Part shown: piece by piece, positions 1 through 9,313 of the stretch | Position numbering within the stretch: the first letter of the stretch is position 1 | Layout: every line of letters begins with the position of its first letter | Position numbers and translations under genes: made by a program | DNA from: Pseudomonadales bacterium | Lineage (GTDB): Bacteria; Pseudomonadota; Gammaproteobacteria; Pseudomonadales; Pseudohongiellaceae | Direction of reading: 5' to 3' | Length of the DNA stretch: 33,554 nt | Assembly: GCA_022827425.1 (NCBI GenBank) | Contig: JAJDSZ010000083.1 | Span: 1-33,554 of the forward strand | Notes under the pieces: generated by a model | Told to the model about the DNA's origin: nothing | Databases searched by the model: none | What the model saw: the letters and a program-made list of their open reading frames with translations, nothing else

Positions 1-1217
1 CGCTCGGCCTTGACGTCGCTGTAGCGCCAGTTGATTACCAGTTCGTTGAATTCGGGGAAATAGTGGTCTCCCTGTAACTGATTGGAAAACAGTTCGCGCT
101 CGATCCATTCGAGTTCGGTGCGGCGGATATAGGCTTCCTGGGCGATATCGCCTTCCACGAAACCCACACTGTCGTCGGTCTTGCGTAACACCACCGAGGT
201 CAGCCGCACATTGTGGTTGGCGTTGAAATCGATGGCCGTAGTGAGAAAACTGCTGGTGTCGATGCTGTGTTCGGTGCCGTTCCAGACCAGATCGTCGTCG
301 AGTGCGAGTCCTTCCCGGTTGACCTTGTAGGTTTTGCGCTCGATCTCTTTCTGATCCCAGGAATTGGAGTAATCGATCGCCACCAGATAATTGATGGTGG
401 CGCCGGAATTGCCGATTTCGTGGAAGTTGCCGAGGGAAGTGGAAATGTCGTAGTTGGCCGGCAGGTCTTCCATTTGCGGCGCGTACTCGTTGCGCAGGGA
501 CTGACCGATGGTTTGCAATTCCGCGGAGGTATAGCCTCCGCCGCCGCCGAAGCGGCTCTTTCGCTTGAGTTCCTGATCGCCTTCGGTGGCCTTTTGCAGG
601 GTGTCCGGAATACCGCGGTAACCGTCGTCAAAACCGAGCCAGCCGAGGTCGCCGCCGGGAATTGTCATGCCTTGCTCGAAGTTCACGTCGGTGGTCATGC
701 CCACGGAGGAAGAGACATTCCAGAAGAACTCGTCGATGGACTTCTTGGTGCGCAGTTGCAGCACGCCGCCGCCGAACTCACTGGGGTACTGGGCCGAATA
801 GGTTTTCTGCACCAGGACGCTGTCCAGCACCGCGGTGGGGAACAGGTCCATGGGCACCACCCGGTTGATGGGCTCCGGGCTCGGCAGGATGGCGCCATTG
901 AGCAGGGTGGTCGAATAGCGCTCGCCGAGGCCCCGCACGTAGACGAACTTGCCGCCCACGGTGCTCAGGCCCGCCACGCGCTTGAGGCTTTCGGCGATAT
1001 TGGAATCCCCGGAACGGGTGAACTGTTCGGTTCCCACCACATTGGATACCGAAGCCGTCTCCCGCTTCTCGTCGGGCACGAACTGGCCGATGACCTGAAT
1101 CTCCTCCACCTGCGGCGGCTGTTGGGCAAGCGCCGCACCGCCGCCCGCTCCCAGAGCGGCGGCAACGGCCAGTGTCAAAACGGAAGATTTTCCAGTGGCT
1201 TTCACGGGCTGTTTCAT
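1..1217 (-). CDS. TonB-dependent outer-membrane receptor, N-terminal 405 residues (3' end outside window)
   Basis: Outer-membrane receptor that would take up a scarce ligand using TonB energy. The frame opens at the ATG complementary to 1215-1217 and stays open to the window edge. Residues 1 to about 31 form a signal peptide ending in Ala-Leu-Ala. A short segment VEEIQVIGQ resembling a TonB box follows. Next comes the plug domain with the motif VRGLGERYSTTLLNG, then PSEFGGGVLQLRTK at the end of the plug. The remaining visible residues are the start of the barrel, rich in aromatic beta strands. The gene lies 178 bp downstream of the beta-helix protein gene on the same strand, so the two are probably co-transcribed. 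The ligand cannot be read from the sequence. The receptor family is certain, the substrate unknown. Confidence 0.9.
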   Translation of the reverse strand, partial: MKQPVKATGKSSVLTLAVAAALGAGGGAALAQQPPQVEEIQVIGQFVPDEKRETASVSNVVGTEQFTRSGDSNIAESLKRVAGLSTVGGKFVYVRGLGERYSTTLLNGAILPSPEPINRVVPMDLFPTAVLDSVLVQKTYSAQYPSEFGGGVLQLRTKKSIDEFFWNVSSSVGMTTDVNFEQGMTIPGGDLGWLGFDDGYRGIPDTLQKATEGDQELKRKSRFGGGGGYTSAELQTIGQSLRNEYAPQMEDLPANYDISTSLGNFHEIGNSGATINYLVAIDYSNSWDQKEIERKTYKVNREGLALDDDLVWNGTEHSIDTSSFLTTAIDFNANHNVRLTSVVLRKTDDSVGFVEGDIAQEAYIRRTELEWIERELFSNQLQGDHYFPEFNELVINWRYSDVKAE

Positions 1218-1323
1218 GACTGCGTCCGATAGCCTGAATTCATGGTGTGAGTGTATGGCAAATATGTGACAGCAATGTTACTGAAACGACAATTTTCCCG
1301 GCGATGCTTCTGTGCCGGGGGAA

Positions 1324-1356
1324 AGCGAAAGGGGGTGCGGCGGCACCCCCTTCGCT
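1324..1356 (-). terminator. Strong intergenic hairpin, possible attenuator
   Basis: The arms gggggtgc and gcaccccc are perfectly complementary around a 4-nt loop. They are extended by agcgaa and ttcgct with one bulged A. It lies between the beta-helix gene and the receptor gene. On the minus strand it is followed by only a short, broken T tract, so it may attenuate transcription rather than stop it. That would give more beta-helix protein than receptor. Confidence 0.45.
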
Positions 1357-1395
1357 TGCGACTCAGTATTGCTGGATTCGACTCCCGGTGCGGTA

Positions 1396-3261
1396 TCAAT
1401 CCCAGTCGGAGAACGACCAGCCCGCGGTCCAGTCGGAAGTCTCGTCCTTGATCGCGCCGATGTATTCGACCTGTTCGAAGAACGAATCGTCCGGAATCGC
1501 GGGCGTAACCGCGTTCAGCATATGCCCGTTGATCAGGCCGCTATCGCCGCCGAGGTCGACGCCTCCCTCCATGCTACCTGTTTGAGCGTCAAACCATTCT
1601 CGAACGTTGAATGGATCGTCATCGTCCATAGAAAAATCGCAACCCATTGCAACTCGCGAGTTACTCAACGTCAGGCTTCCGTTCAGGCCCGCGATGCTGC
1701 CACCGGCGGCAGTGAACGTAGCGGCATCGTCGATGTCCACACAGTAGCTTGTACCGAAATTGCCGATCACGGTGTTGGACAGTTGTGCGGAAGTGCCTTC
1801 GCGGAGCCGGAAACCACTCTCATTGCTGTCTGAGGGGCCGGCGCAGGTCATGTTGGAAATAACCGCATTTGCCCGCGGCATCGCGTCGTTGTCGTCGCTG
1901 TTGCTGTCGGCCTCGATGCAGTGCTCGCTGGCGGCAGTCTGCCGGATGGCGACAAATTGCATCTTCCCGTTCCAGCCCTGGGTCCAATCTAGGGCGTCAT
2001 CCTCGTTGCCGGTGAGCAGGACGTGCTTGGCGTTGGTGGTGCCGCCGAAGAACTCGACACCGTCGTCCGAGTTGTTGTGTACCTGGACATAATCGACGAG
2101 CGTGCCGGAACCGGTGCCCTGGAAGGCGATGCCGTTCAACTCGTCTTCTTCGGTGAAGTTCTGGCCGGCGTAGCGGACCTGCATGAAGGTCATGACGCCG
2201 CTGCTGTCTGCGTCATTGGGAGTGTCGCCGCCGCCGTATGTGCCGCTGTTGCCTTCGCCCTCGGCGGTGCCGCCACTTACGTTCAAGGTTGCGCTGCCAT
2301 TTAGCACCAGACCGCCCCATTGGCCTGTGGTATCCGGCGTGGCATCTTCTTCGTCCGCATAGGTAAAGACGACGGGCTTTTCACGGCTGCCGTTGGCGTG
2401 CAGTTGGCCGCCGCGGTCGATGACCAGATAGCCCAATCCGCCGCCCGCGGTAGGAGCGTAAACGGTAGTGCCGGCGTCGATTGTCAGCTTGACCTTGTCC
2501 TCATTCGCGGTAATGTCGTTCTCGCCGATGATGACCTGATCCGCCAGGAAGTAGGAAAAATTTGAAGTCAGATGTGTGTCGCTGGTGATCCGGCCAGACA
2601 GGACGCATACATCCTTGCCGCCGAGCATGCCTTCAGAGGAGTCTGCCGCCGTGGTATTCGCCGGACAGCTATCGCCGGCGGCCGCCGCGATGGCCAACTG
2701 CGCCGGCGTGCCGTCCGCGTCGGTTTGACTCGCGCCGAGCGTATTGAACGTTACATTGTTGAAATCGCCGTCTACGGCGTAGCCCACATACGCATCGATC
2801 GTCATGCCGGCCATGTTGGCGTCGTTACCGACCATGCCGTCGATCAGCGTGATCGATTCATGCGCTTCCAGGGTCTTGCTCGTGTAGGCCTCCAGGGTTG
2901 CGATCTGGACATCCCACGGCACCCAGATTCCACCGGAAATCCTCTGGAACCATGCAACTTCCCCGTCTGCTCCCAGACCGGGAATTCGCAGAACGGCGAA
3001 GATATCCGCTTCCTCACCAACGTCTGCCTCGTCGGGTTCGATGGTAAAGACCAGGTCGGCTGGTTCGGATGCGGGAACTTCCGCAAGATAGCTCACGCCG
3101 CCGTTGATGGTTGCCCCGGCCGCGAACTTGGCGCCGGAAGTGGCGGGCACGGTGCCGAGTTGAGTCAGCCCACCATGGCCATCGGCCTGTGCGGCCAGGC
3201 TGGCCACGCCGAGCGCTACGCCGGTGGCGAGCGCGGTCATCTTGCTTTGCTTGAATTTCAT
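1396..3261 (-). CDS. Secreted right-handed parallel beta-helix protein paired with a TonB receptor
   Basis: 621 residues from the ATG at 3261, chosen because AGGAG lies about 5 nt upstream; an upstream in-frame Met lacks a ribosome site. Residues 1 to about 26 are a signal peptide ending in AAQA. The next 200 residues are acidic and rich in beta structure. From about residue 230 onward there are short repeated strands such as LVIDRGGQLHANGSREKP, QWGGLVLNGSA, DDGVEFFGGT and DDALDWTQGW, typical of a parallel beta-helix. It ends with DWTAGWSF. Proteins of this build are commonly found next to TonB-dependent receptors and are often mis-named transporters. I infer a surface or periplasmic partner of the receptor gene just downstream. 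No catalytic motif is evident, and binding or scaffolding is as likely as enzymatic activity. Confidence 0.75.
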   Translation of the reverse strand: MKFKQSKMTALATGVALGVASLAAQADGHGGLTQLGTVPATSGAKFAAGATINGGVSYLAEVPASEPADLVFTIEPDEADVGEEADIFAVLRIPGLGADGEVAWFQRISGGIWVPWDVQIATLEAYTSKTLEAHESITLIDGMVGNDANMAGMTIDAYVGYAVDGDFNNVTFNTLGASQTDADGTPAQLAIAAAAGDSCPANTTAADSSEGMLGGKDVCVLSGRITSDTHLTSNFSYFLADQVIIGENDITANEDKVKLTIDAGTTVYAPTAGGGLGYLVIDRGGQLHANGSREKPVVFTYADEEDATPDTTGQWGGLVLNGSATLNVSGGTAEGEGNSGTYGGGDTPNDADSSGVMTFMQVRYAGQNFTEEDELNGIAFQGTGSGTLVDYVQVHNNSDDGVEFFGGTTNAKHVLLTGNEDDALDWTQGWNGKMQFVAIRQTAASEHCIEADSNSDDNDAMPRANAVISNMTCAGPSDSNESGFRLREGTSAQLSNTVIGNFGTSYCVDIDDAATFTAAGGSIAGLNGSLTLSNSRVAMGCDFSMDDDDPFNVREWFDAQTGSMEGGVDLGGDSGLINGHMLNAVTPAIPDDSFFEQVEYIGAIKDETSDWTAGWSFSDWD

Positions 3262-3843
3262 TTCGTCTCCTAGTTGCTGTTTGACGCTTGTCGCCAAGCG
3301 GTTCACGGGTTGCGTAGCATCATGCTAATAGCCATTTGTTGCAGTTTGACGGCAAAATTTTTGCACTTTTGTTACAGCCAAGGATTGGCTGTAAGTGGGC
3401 TGGTACGGTACGCTGCGGGCGATTGCGTAATGCTGCCTGGACGGTCATCCTTACGATTCTGAGATCTACTTCAACATGGCGGAGCAGGTGGCAGGAGGGC
3501 TGCCCATTTCCGAGCTGCGGCCATTCACTTATCGAATCGGTCTGCCGTATATTGTCGGCTCGCTTTTTCCAGAAGACATTGCCATGGGATTTACTCTCAT
3601 ACACCGACCCTGCAGCACTGTTTTTCATCATGCTGTTCTTGCATTTATTGCGGATCACCAGTCAAATCAGTTTGCGCGGTAGTCTTCTGATCTCCCTGCT
3701 TGCTATGCTTCCACGCTACCCTTGGAGTCTCGACTGATGATGCCCGAGTTGTTTTTCTCACATGTGCAACGCTGTTGCTGGAGACACCCGGCACTTGGAC
3801 GTGGCAAGATGGGCGGCTTGTTTTTTCAATTGATGATTTGGTG
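3262..3843. other. Intergenic region between two divergent genes; upstream regulatory region of the receptor operon
   Basis: No convincing gene was found. Several small open frames cross it, but none has a ribosome site or recognisable protein features. The stretch 3332-3394 is A/T-richer than its surroundings and carries a perfect palindrome plus CTGYAACAAA-type direct repeats on the minus strand, placing the promoter of the beta-helix/receptor operon here. The part from about 3400 to 3843 shows nothing I can name. Confidence 0.5.
3372..3394. promoter_or_regulatory. Perfect inverted repeat, candidate operator of the receptor operon
   Basis: TTACAGCCAA and TTGGCTGTAA are perfectly complementary 10-base arms around a 3-base spacer (GGA). 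The centre lies about 120 bp upstream of the beta-helix start codon, a position suited to a dimeric regulator. No T tract follows, so a terminator is less likely. The regulator is unknown. Confidence 0.45.
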
Positions 3844-6162
3844 ATGGATACCGGGCGACAAGACGAATTGGAGCGGCGGCTGCGGGATGCCGAGAGTGCG
3901 AAAGAAGGGGGTTACGACAAACGGACGGAGCATCTTGAAGAGTCCGGTCGCGCGGTTTTCATCAATCGGTTGATTCTGGAAGATTCGCCCTATCTGCTGC
4001 AGCACGCCCACAATCCGGTGAACTGGTACCCTTGGGGCGAGGAGGCTTTTGCCAGCGCGCGGGATGAACGCAAGCCTGTCTTTCTTTCGATTGGCTACTC
4101 CACCTGCCACTGGTGCCATGTGATGGAAGTGGAAAGCTTCGACAATGTGGAAGTGGCCAAAGTCCTCAACCGGCATTTCATTTCCGTGAAAATGGACCGG
4201 GAGCAGTATCCGGATATCGATGAGGTCTACATGACCGGCGTGCAGTGCATGACCGGGCACGGCGGCTGGCCCATGTCGAACTTTCTCCTGCCCGATGGCC
4301 GGCCTTTTTTCGGCGCCACGTATTTTCCGCCGGGACAGTTCATTGCCCTGCTGCGGCAGGTCTATGATGTGTTCGGCAATCGTTTCGACGAACTGGAGCG
4401 CAGCGCCGCGAGCCTGCACGAGTCGATTCAGCGAATACTCGCCGGGCGGCGGGCGCCGTCGCCCCTGCCCCGCGATTTGCCCGCAAGCACTTTGCAGGCG
4501 CTGTATCAACGCGAGGACGAGGTGCTCGGGGGACTTGCCGGCGCGCCCAAGTTTCCCCAGGAGCCTTTCCTGCTGCTGGCCCTCGATCATGCCGCCCGAA
4601 ACCGGGACCGGCGCGCCTTCCAATTCGCCGAACGCTGTCTGCGCCATATGGCAATGGGCGGTATCTACGACCACGTGGGCGGCGGATTTCATCGTTACAG
4701 CATAGATGCCCGGTGGCTCGTGCCGCATTTCGAGAAGATGCTCTACAACCAGTCCCAGTTGGCGATGGCCTGTCTGCAAGCCTGGCAACTCGGCGGCGGC
4801 GCATTTTTTCGCCGCACGCTCGAGCAGACGCTGGATTATGTGCTGCGCGAATTGCAATTGCCCGAAGGCGGCTTCTGTTCGGCCACCGATGCCGACAGCG
4901 AGGGCCGCGAAGGCGCTTTCTTCGTCTGGAGCATGACTGAACTCGAAGAACTGTTCGACGAAGATGAACTTGCGCTGCTCATCAAACATTACGGCGTGAG
5001 CGGGGATGGCAATTTCGAGGGCGACAACATCCTGCATCTTTCGGCGCCTTTTCCGGAAGGAGAGGCCGGCGCGGCGCTGGATGCGATTCTGCTGTGTTTG
5101 CGCAGGCTGCGGTCAAAACGCGAGCCGCCCCTGCGCGACGACAAGCTCATTGCCGGCTGGACCGGCGCCATGATTGCCGCGCTCTGCCAGGCGGCCTGGG
5201 CGCTGGACCGCCCGGATTGGCTTGACGCCGCCGAGCGGGCGGCGAAGCATCTGTGGCAAGCCAATTATTCGGCCAAGAGCGGATTGCGGCGCATCTGGCT
5301 GCAAGGCTCGGTTTCCATCGACGGCCAATTGGAAGACTACGCGAATTTCGCGCTGGCCCTGCTGCAGCTTTCCGATGTAACCGGCAAGGCGGAGTATCTG
5401 CGGCAGACGGCAATACTCATGCGTGAAGCGCTGGCGCGGTTTCTCGACCCGCAAACCAGCGGCTTCCACCTCGCTTCCGAGGCGACCCCGGGCCCGCAAC
5501 TCGTGCGCTCGCGCAACGCCAGCGACGGCGCCCAGATTTCCCCGGTGGCCACCGCACTGGAGTGCCTTATCGGCCTGCACCGCCGTAACGCGCTGCTGCC
5601 GGATGAGGATGCCGGCGAGTTTTCCGCCGAGCGCATTTCCGCCTGCATCGCCGAACTTGCCGCGGCCATCAATGAAAATCCCGTGGGACATCCATCCCTG
5701 CTGCGGGCCATCAATGCCTGGGAGTCTGGTGCTTGCGGGCCGGTCTTGAGCGTTGGTCAGGGCCGGGCGATCGTGCTGGCGCGCAGGTCGGAAAGCGAGC
5801 AAGGCCGGGCGCTGGAACTGCGCCTCAGAATCGCGCAAGGGTGGTACATTACCGCGCCGGGGCAAACTGAAGGCGCATTCGAACCGCTGTCAATCTCCCT
5901 TGCCGAGAGCGAAAGCAACTGGCGGCTCGGGGAAATGCGATGCGGCGGAGAGCGCGGGAGCCTGACCACTCCCGATGGAAAGGAAGTGGAAATCCTGCAA
6001 GGCGAAGTGCAGGCGCGAATCGCGCTCGCGCCCGCGGGAGAAGCATCAAGCCAAACCCGCCGCACCGATGAATTTGCCGCCTCAGCCGCCGTGCGCCTGC
6101 AAGTGCAACTCTGCTATGAAAACTCCTGCCAACTCCCTGAAACTCTGGGATTCCGCCTGTAA
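3844..6162 (+). CDS. YyaL/DUF255-type thioredoxin-fold protein with a DsbD-like C-terminal domain
   Basis: 772 residues from the ATG at 3844. Upstream in-frame starts exist back to 3700, but none has a good ribosome site and family similarity begins at [20 protein letters not shown], so this start is a judgement. The N-terminal thioredoxin-like domain carries CHWC at residues 88-91, followed by MEVESF and [11 protein letters not shown], all hallmarks of the DUF255/YyaL (SPATA20-like) family. A long helical six-hairpin-type region follows, with [10 protein letters not shown] and [10 protein letters not shown]. The last 120 or so residues differ from the usual family end: [16 protein letters not shown] and a final [10 protein letters not shown] resemble the N-terminal domain of DsbD with its paired cysteines. 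The reaction of the family is not settled; a redox or sugar-epimerase role has been suggested. The gene stands alone on its strand. Confidence 0.8.
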   Translation: MDTGRQDELERRLRDAESAKEGGYDKRTEHLEESGRAVFINRLILEDSPYLLQHAHNPVNWYPWGEEAFASARDERKPVFLSIGYSTCHWCHVMEVESFDNVEVAKVLNRHFISVKMDREQYPDIDEVYMTGVQCMTGHGGWPMSNFLLPDGRPFFGATYFPPGQFIALLRQVYDVFGNRFDELERSAASLHESIQRILAGRRAPSPLPRDLPASTLQALYQREDEVLGGLAGAPKFPQEPFLLLALDHAARNRDRRAFQFAERCLRHMAMGGIYDHVGGGFHRYSIDARWLVPHFEKMLYNQSQLAMACLQAWQLGGGAFFRRTLEQTLDYVLRELQLPEGGFCSATDADSEGREGAFFVWSMTELEELFDEDELALLIKHYGVSGDGNFEGDNILHLSAPFPEGEAGAALDAILLCLRRLRSKREPPLRDDKLIAGWTGAMIAALCQAAWALDRPDWLDAAERAAKHLWQANYSAKSGLRRIWLQGSVSIDGQLEDYANFALALLQLSDVTGKAEYLRQTAILMREALARFLDPQTSGFHLASEATPGPQLVRSRNASDGAQISPVATALECLIGLHRRNALLPDEDAGEFSAERISACIAELAAAINENPVGHPSLLRAINAWESGACGPVLSVGQGRAIVLARRSESEQGRALELRLRIAQGWYITAPGQTEGAFEPLSISLAESESNWRLGEMRCGGERGSLTTPDGKEVEILQGEVQARIALAPAGEASSQTRRTDEFAASAAVRLQVQLCYENSCQLPETLGFRL

Positions 6163-6326
6163 GCTACTGTTTTTCAATGAAACACGGCAATTTTGCACTC
6201 AGTTTGAAACTTGCCGCAACAATCGCACCATGGACGGCATGCACAATTTCCCAGAATGCAGGTTCCAGGCTGGCGTCACACCAGTCGCTCCAGGGATGGC
6301 ACGAACAGCCTTAAGGAATCCCCAAC

Positions 6327-6366
6327 GAGATTCTGCGACTGCGCTCCGCGCCGCGCGGAATGACGG
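6327..6366 (+). repeat. Interspersed palindromic repeat, copy A
   Basis: Begins GAGATTCTGCGACT and ends GGAATGACGG. The same ends recur at 30675-30710 and, inverted, at 30735-30764. The internal GCGCTCCGCGCCGCGCG differs between copies but keeps the ability to fold back on itself. Confidence 0.75.
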
Positions 6367-6376
6367 GGGGGGGGGG
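6365..6376 (+). repeat. Homopolymer run of twelve G
   Basis: Twelve consecutive G lie directly after the palindromic repeat, 62 bp upstream of the korA start and 22 bp upstream of the putative -10 box. Runs of this length are prone to slippage, and sequencing error in the count is also possible. Confidence 0.85.
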
Positions 6377-6437
6377 TAAGGCCGAATTGCAAATCTGGTA
6401 GAATCCCGCCTCTTGCCTTGCCGTTGGGCGTTTTTCC

Positions 6438-8324
6438 GTGGAATTGACCGAAGAAAAGCTGGACGAGCGTCATCTCGACGCCCGCGAGGTGGTGGATGTC
6501 GTGGTGCGTTTCGCCGGAGATTCCGGCGACGGCATGCAGTTGACCGGCGCCAGTTTCACCCTGGCGACGGCGCTCTACGGCAACGACCTATCGACCTTTC
6601 CCGATTTTCCCGCCGAAATCCGCGCCCCGGTGGGCGCGACATTCGGCGTTTCGGCCTTTCAGATCTACTTTGGCTCGGAAGACGTCACCACCGCCGGCGA
6701 CGCCCTCGATGTGCTCGTGGCGATGAATCCGGCGGCGCTGGCGACCAATCTGGCCAATGTGGTGGACGGCGGCCTGGTGATCGCGGACCGGGGAGCCTTC
6801 ACCGCCAAGAACCTGGTCAAGGCCGGCTATGCCGCCAATCCCCTGGAAGACGGTTCCCTGGCCGGCTACCGGCTGCTCGATATCGACATCTCGGCCCAGG
6901 TGCTTGCCGCCGTGGAGCCCTTCGGGCTGGGCCACAAGGCGAGCCTGCGCTGCAAGAACATGTGGACCCTGGGCCTGGTCATGTGGCTTTTCGACCGCGA
7001 CCGCGGCGCCACAGTCAACAATCTCAAGACCAAGTTCGCCAAACGGCCGGAAATCGCCGAGGCCAATATCGCCGCGCTCAATGCCGGCCACGCCTTTGGC
7101 GAAACCGCCGAACTGCCCTCGGGCATCCATGTGTACAGCGTGCCCCGGGCGCGGTCGGCGCCCGGGCTGTACCGCAATGTCACCGGCACCCAGGCGTTGG
7201 CCTGGGGGCTGCTGGCGGGAGCCGAACTGTCCGGCATCGACCTGCTGTTCGCCTCGTATCCGATCACGCCGGCTTCCAATCTGCTGCACGAGCTTTCCAA
7301 CCGCGGGGATTTCCGCGTCGGCACCTTCCAGGCCGAAGACGAGATCGCCGCGGTCTGCACCGCGATCGGCGCGTCTTTCGCCGGCTCCCTCGGCGTGACC
7401 TCGAGCGCCGGCCCGGGCGTGGCGCTGAAATCCGAAGGCATGTCGCTGGCGATTTCCACCGAATTGCCGCTGGTGGTGATCGATACCCAGCGCGGCGGCC
7501 CGTCCACCGGCCTGCCCACCAAGACCGAACAGTCCGACCTCAACATGGCCCTGTTCGGCCGCCACGGCGATACGCCCATAGCGGTGATTGCTCCCGCCAC
7601 GCCGCCGGAGTGTTTCGACATGGCCCGGGAAGCGGTGCGGCTGGCGACAAGATACATGACGCCGGTGATGCTCCTGTCCGACGGTTACCTGGCCAATGCC
7701 GCCGAACGCTGGAGAATTCCCAGGGTGGAAGATTTCGAACGGACTCCCGTGAAATTCGCCGAGGATTCCGGGGAATTCCGGCCCTCGAGGCGCGACCCGC
7801 AAAGCCTGGCGCGGAACTGGGCTCGTCCCGGCACGCCGGGGCTCGAACATCGCATCGGCGGCATCGAAAGCGACTATGACAGCGGCAATATCTCCTACGA
7901 GCCCGCCAACCACCAGCGAATGACCGACCTGCGGCAGGCGAAAATCGCCGGCATGGCCCGTGACATTCCCTTGCAGGCAGTCGATCAGGGCGCCGCTTCC
8001 GGCAAGCTGGCCGTGGTGGGCTGGGGCTCCACCTATGGCGCGATTCACCAGGGCGTCAAGCGCGCCAGGGGGGAAGGGCACGACGTTTCCCATATCCATG
8101 TGCGCCACCTGTGCCCGCTGCCGCGCAATCTCGGCGACCTGCTCGCGGGCTTTGGCGCGGTGCTCGTGCCGGAAATGAACACCGGTCAGTTCGCCCGCCT
8201 GCTGCGGGCGGAATATCTGCTCAATGTGGAAAGCCTGGGCAAGGTTTCCGGGCAGCCTTTCAAGATCGGCGAAATCCTGGCGGCGATCCATGCCAAATGC
8301 CTGGAGGCGGAACCGGCGCGATGA
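6438..8324 (+). CDS. korA: 2-oxoacid:ferredoxin oxidoreductase, fused gamma/alpha subunit (KorA type)
   Basis: 628 residues from a GTG start. With KorB it would oxidatively decarboxylate a 2-oxoacid, most likely 2-oxoglutarate, to the acyl-CoA and reduce a ferredoxin-type acceptor in the cytoplasm. Residues about 16-190 are the gamma domain, with RFAGDSGDGMQLTG near the start and FPAEIRAPVGATFGVSAFQI. Residues about 240-600 are the alpha, pyrimidine-binding domain, with SYPITPASNLLHELS, FQAEDEIAAVCTAIGAS and TSSAGPGVALKSEGMSLA. This gamma-alpha fusion is the usual form in aerobic proteobacteria. The stop overlaps the korB start (ATGA), so the pair is translationally coupled. The ribosome site ahead of the GTG is weak. 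Substrate preference is inferred from family. Confidence 0.9.
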   Translation: MELTEEKLDERHLDAREVVDVVVRFAGDSGDGMQLTGASFTLATALYGNDLSTFPDFPAEIRAPVGATFGVSAFQIYFGSEDVTTAGDALDVLVAMNPAALATNLANVVDGGLVIADRGAFTAKNLVKAGYAANPLEDGSLAGYRLLDIDISAQVLAAVEPFGLGHKASLRCKNMWTLGLVMWLFDRDRGATVNNLKTKFAKRPEIAEANIAALNAGHAFGETAELPSGIHVYSVPRARSAPGLYRNVTGTQALAWGLLAGAELSGIDLLFASYPITPASNLLHELSNRGDFRVGTFQAEDEIAAVCTAIGASFAGSLGVTSSAGPGVALKSEGMSLAISTELPLVVIDTQRGGPSTGLPTKTEQSDLNMALFGRHGDTPIAVIAPATPPECFDMAREAVRLATRYMTPVMLLSDGYLANAAERWRIPRVEDFERTPVKFAEDSGEFRPSRRDPQSLARNWARPGTPGLEHRIGGIESDYDSGNISYEPANHQRMTDLRQAKIAGMARDIPLQAVDQGAASGKLAVVGWGSTYGAIHQGVKRARGEGHDVSHIHVRHLCPLPRNLGDLLAGFGAVLVPEMNTGQFARLLRAEYLLNVESLGKVSGQPFKIGEILAAIHAKCLEAEPAR

Positions 8325-9307
8325 ACCAGGCGAATCTGACATTGAAGGATTTCGCTTCGGACCAGGAAGTTCGCTGGTGCCCGGGCTGCGGCGACTACGC
8401 CATCCTGAAAACCGTGCAGAAATTGCTGCCGACCCTGGGCCGGCCGAGGGCAAACCAGGTGTTCGTTTCCGGCATCGGCTGCTCCTCGCGCTTCCCCTAT
8501 TACATGAATACCTACGGCTTCCACACCATCCACGGCCGGGCGCCGGCGATCGCCACCGGCGTCAAGCTGGCCAATCCGGAACTCGATGTCTGGGTCATCA
8601 CCGGCGACGGCGACGGCTTCAGCATCGGCGGCAATCACATGATCCATACCTTGCGCCGCAATCTGGACATGCAGGTGCTGTTGTTTAACAACGAAATCTA
8701 TGGATTGACGAAAGGCCAGTATTCGCCGACTTCGCGGCTGGGAACCCGCTCGCCGTCTTCACCCGCGGGCTCCATCGACCCGCCGCTTTCACCCTGCGCC
8801 GTGGCGCTCGGCGCCGGCGGCAGTTTCGTCGCCCGCTCCATCGACACCCACGCCAAACACCTGTCGGCGGTCATCGGCGCCGGGTACGCCCACAAGGGCA
8901 CGGCCTTCATCGAAATCCTGCAGAACTGCCCGATCTACAACGACGGCATATTCGAGCCGGTCAAGGACCGCCAGACCGCCCCGGATTTCCGCGTGGAAGT
9001 CGAGCACGGCAAGCCTATCGTCTTTGGCGGGAAAAGGGAAAAGGCGATTCGTCTGGACCGGGATCGGCTTTGCCTGGAAGTGACCGGCGCGGACGCCGGA
9101 GACGCGCTCATTCACGACGAAAGCAATCCGGTCCTCGCGCAACTGCTCGCGGCCATGGGCGGCCCCGGATTTCCCATCGCCATCGGCGTTCTGTACCGGC
9201 GCCGGCAGCCAAGCTTTGACGAAGAATTCTCCCGCCGCAAGGGCAAGTCGAAAGAAGGCAATCTCGCCGCCCTGCTGCAAAGCGGCAATACCTGGGTCGT
9301 TGACTGA
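8321..9307 (+). CDS. korB: 2-oxoacid:ferredoxin oxidoreductase, beta subunit (KorB type)
   Basis: 328 residues, starting inside the korA stop codon. It is the thiamine-diphosphate-binding subunit of the KorAB complex. WCPGCGDYAIL lies near residue 20 and GIGCSSRFPYYMNTYGFHTI near residue 50. The thiamine-diphosphate/Mg site is VITGDGDGFSIGGNH followed by LLFNNEIYGLTKGQYSPTS. The length matches the family. No separate ferredoxin domain is present, so electrons must pass through the cysteines of this subunit to an outside acceptor. The gene ends 6 bp from the convergent end of the Calx-beta protein gene. Confidence 0.92.
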   Translation: MNQANLTLKDFASDQEVRWCPGCGDYAILKTVQKLLPTLGRPRANQVFVSGIGCSSRFPYYMNTYGFHTIHGRAPAIATGVKLANPELDVWVITGDGDGFSIGGNHMIHTLRRNLDMQVLLFNNEIYGLTKGQYSPTSRLGTRSPSSPAGSIDPPLSPCAVALGAGGSFVARSIDTHAKHLSAVIGAGYAHKGTAFIEILQNCPIYNDGIFEPVKDRQTAPDFRVEVEHGKPIVFGGKREKAIRLDRDRLCLEVTGADAGDALIHDESNPVLAQLLAAMGGPGFPIAIGVLYRRRQPSFDEEFSRRKGKSKEGNLAALLQSGNTWVVD

Positions 9308-9313
9308 GAAAAA

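Larger units (their letters stand above)
6163..6437. other. Intergenic region upstream of korA with repeat, poly-G tract and possible -10 box
   Basis: No gene found. It holds an interspersed palindromic repeat (6327-6366), a run of twelve G (6365-6376) and a TAGAAT box at 6399-6404 that could be the -10 element of the korAB promoter. The -35 position would fall just downstream of the G run and shows no good match. The first 150 bp after the stop codon show nothing recognisable. Confidence 0.4.

Noticed and set aside
213..1232. Long plus-strand open frame opposite the TonB receptor
   Set aside because: It is the antisense shadow of a clear receptor sequence and has no recognisable protein features.
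3476..3682. 68-codon plus-strand frame in the intergenic region
   Set aside because: No ribosome site, no similarity I recognise, and it overlaps other equally weak frames.
6588..8453. Minus-strand open frame of 621 codons opposite korA/korB
   Set aside because: The plus strand encodes well-conserved KorA and KorB; this frame is Gly/Arg/His-rich shadow text typical of GC-rich DNA.
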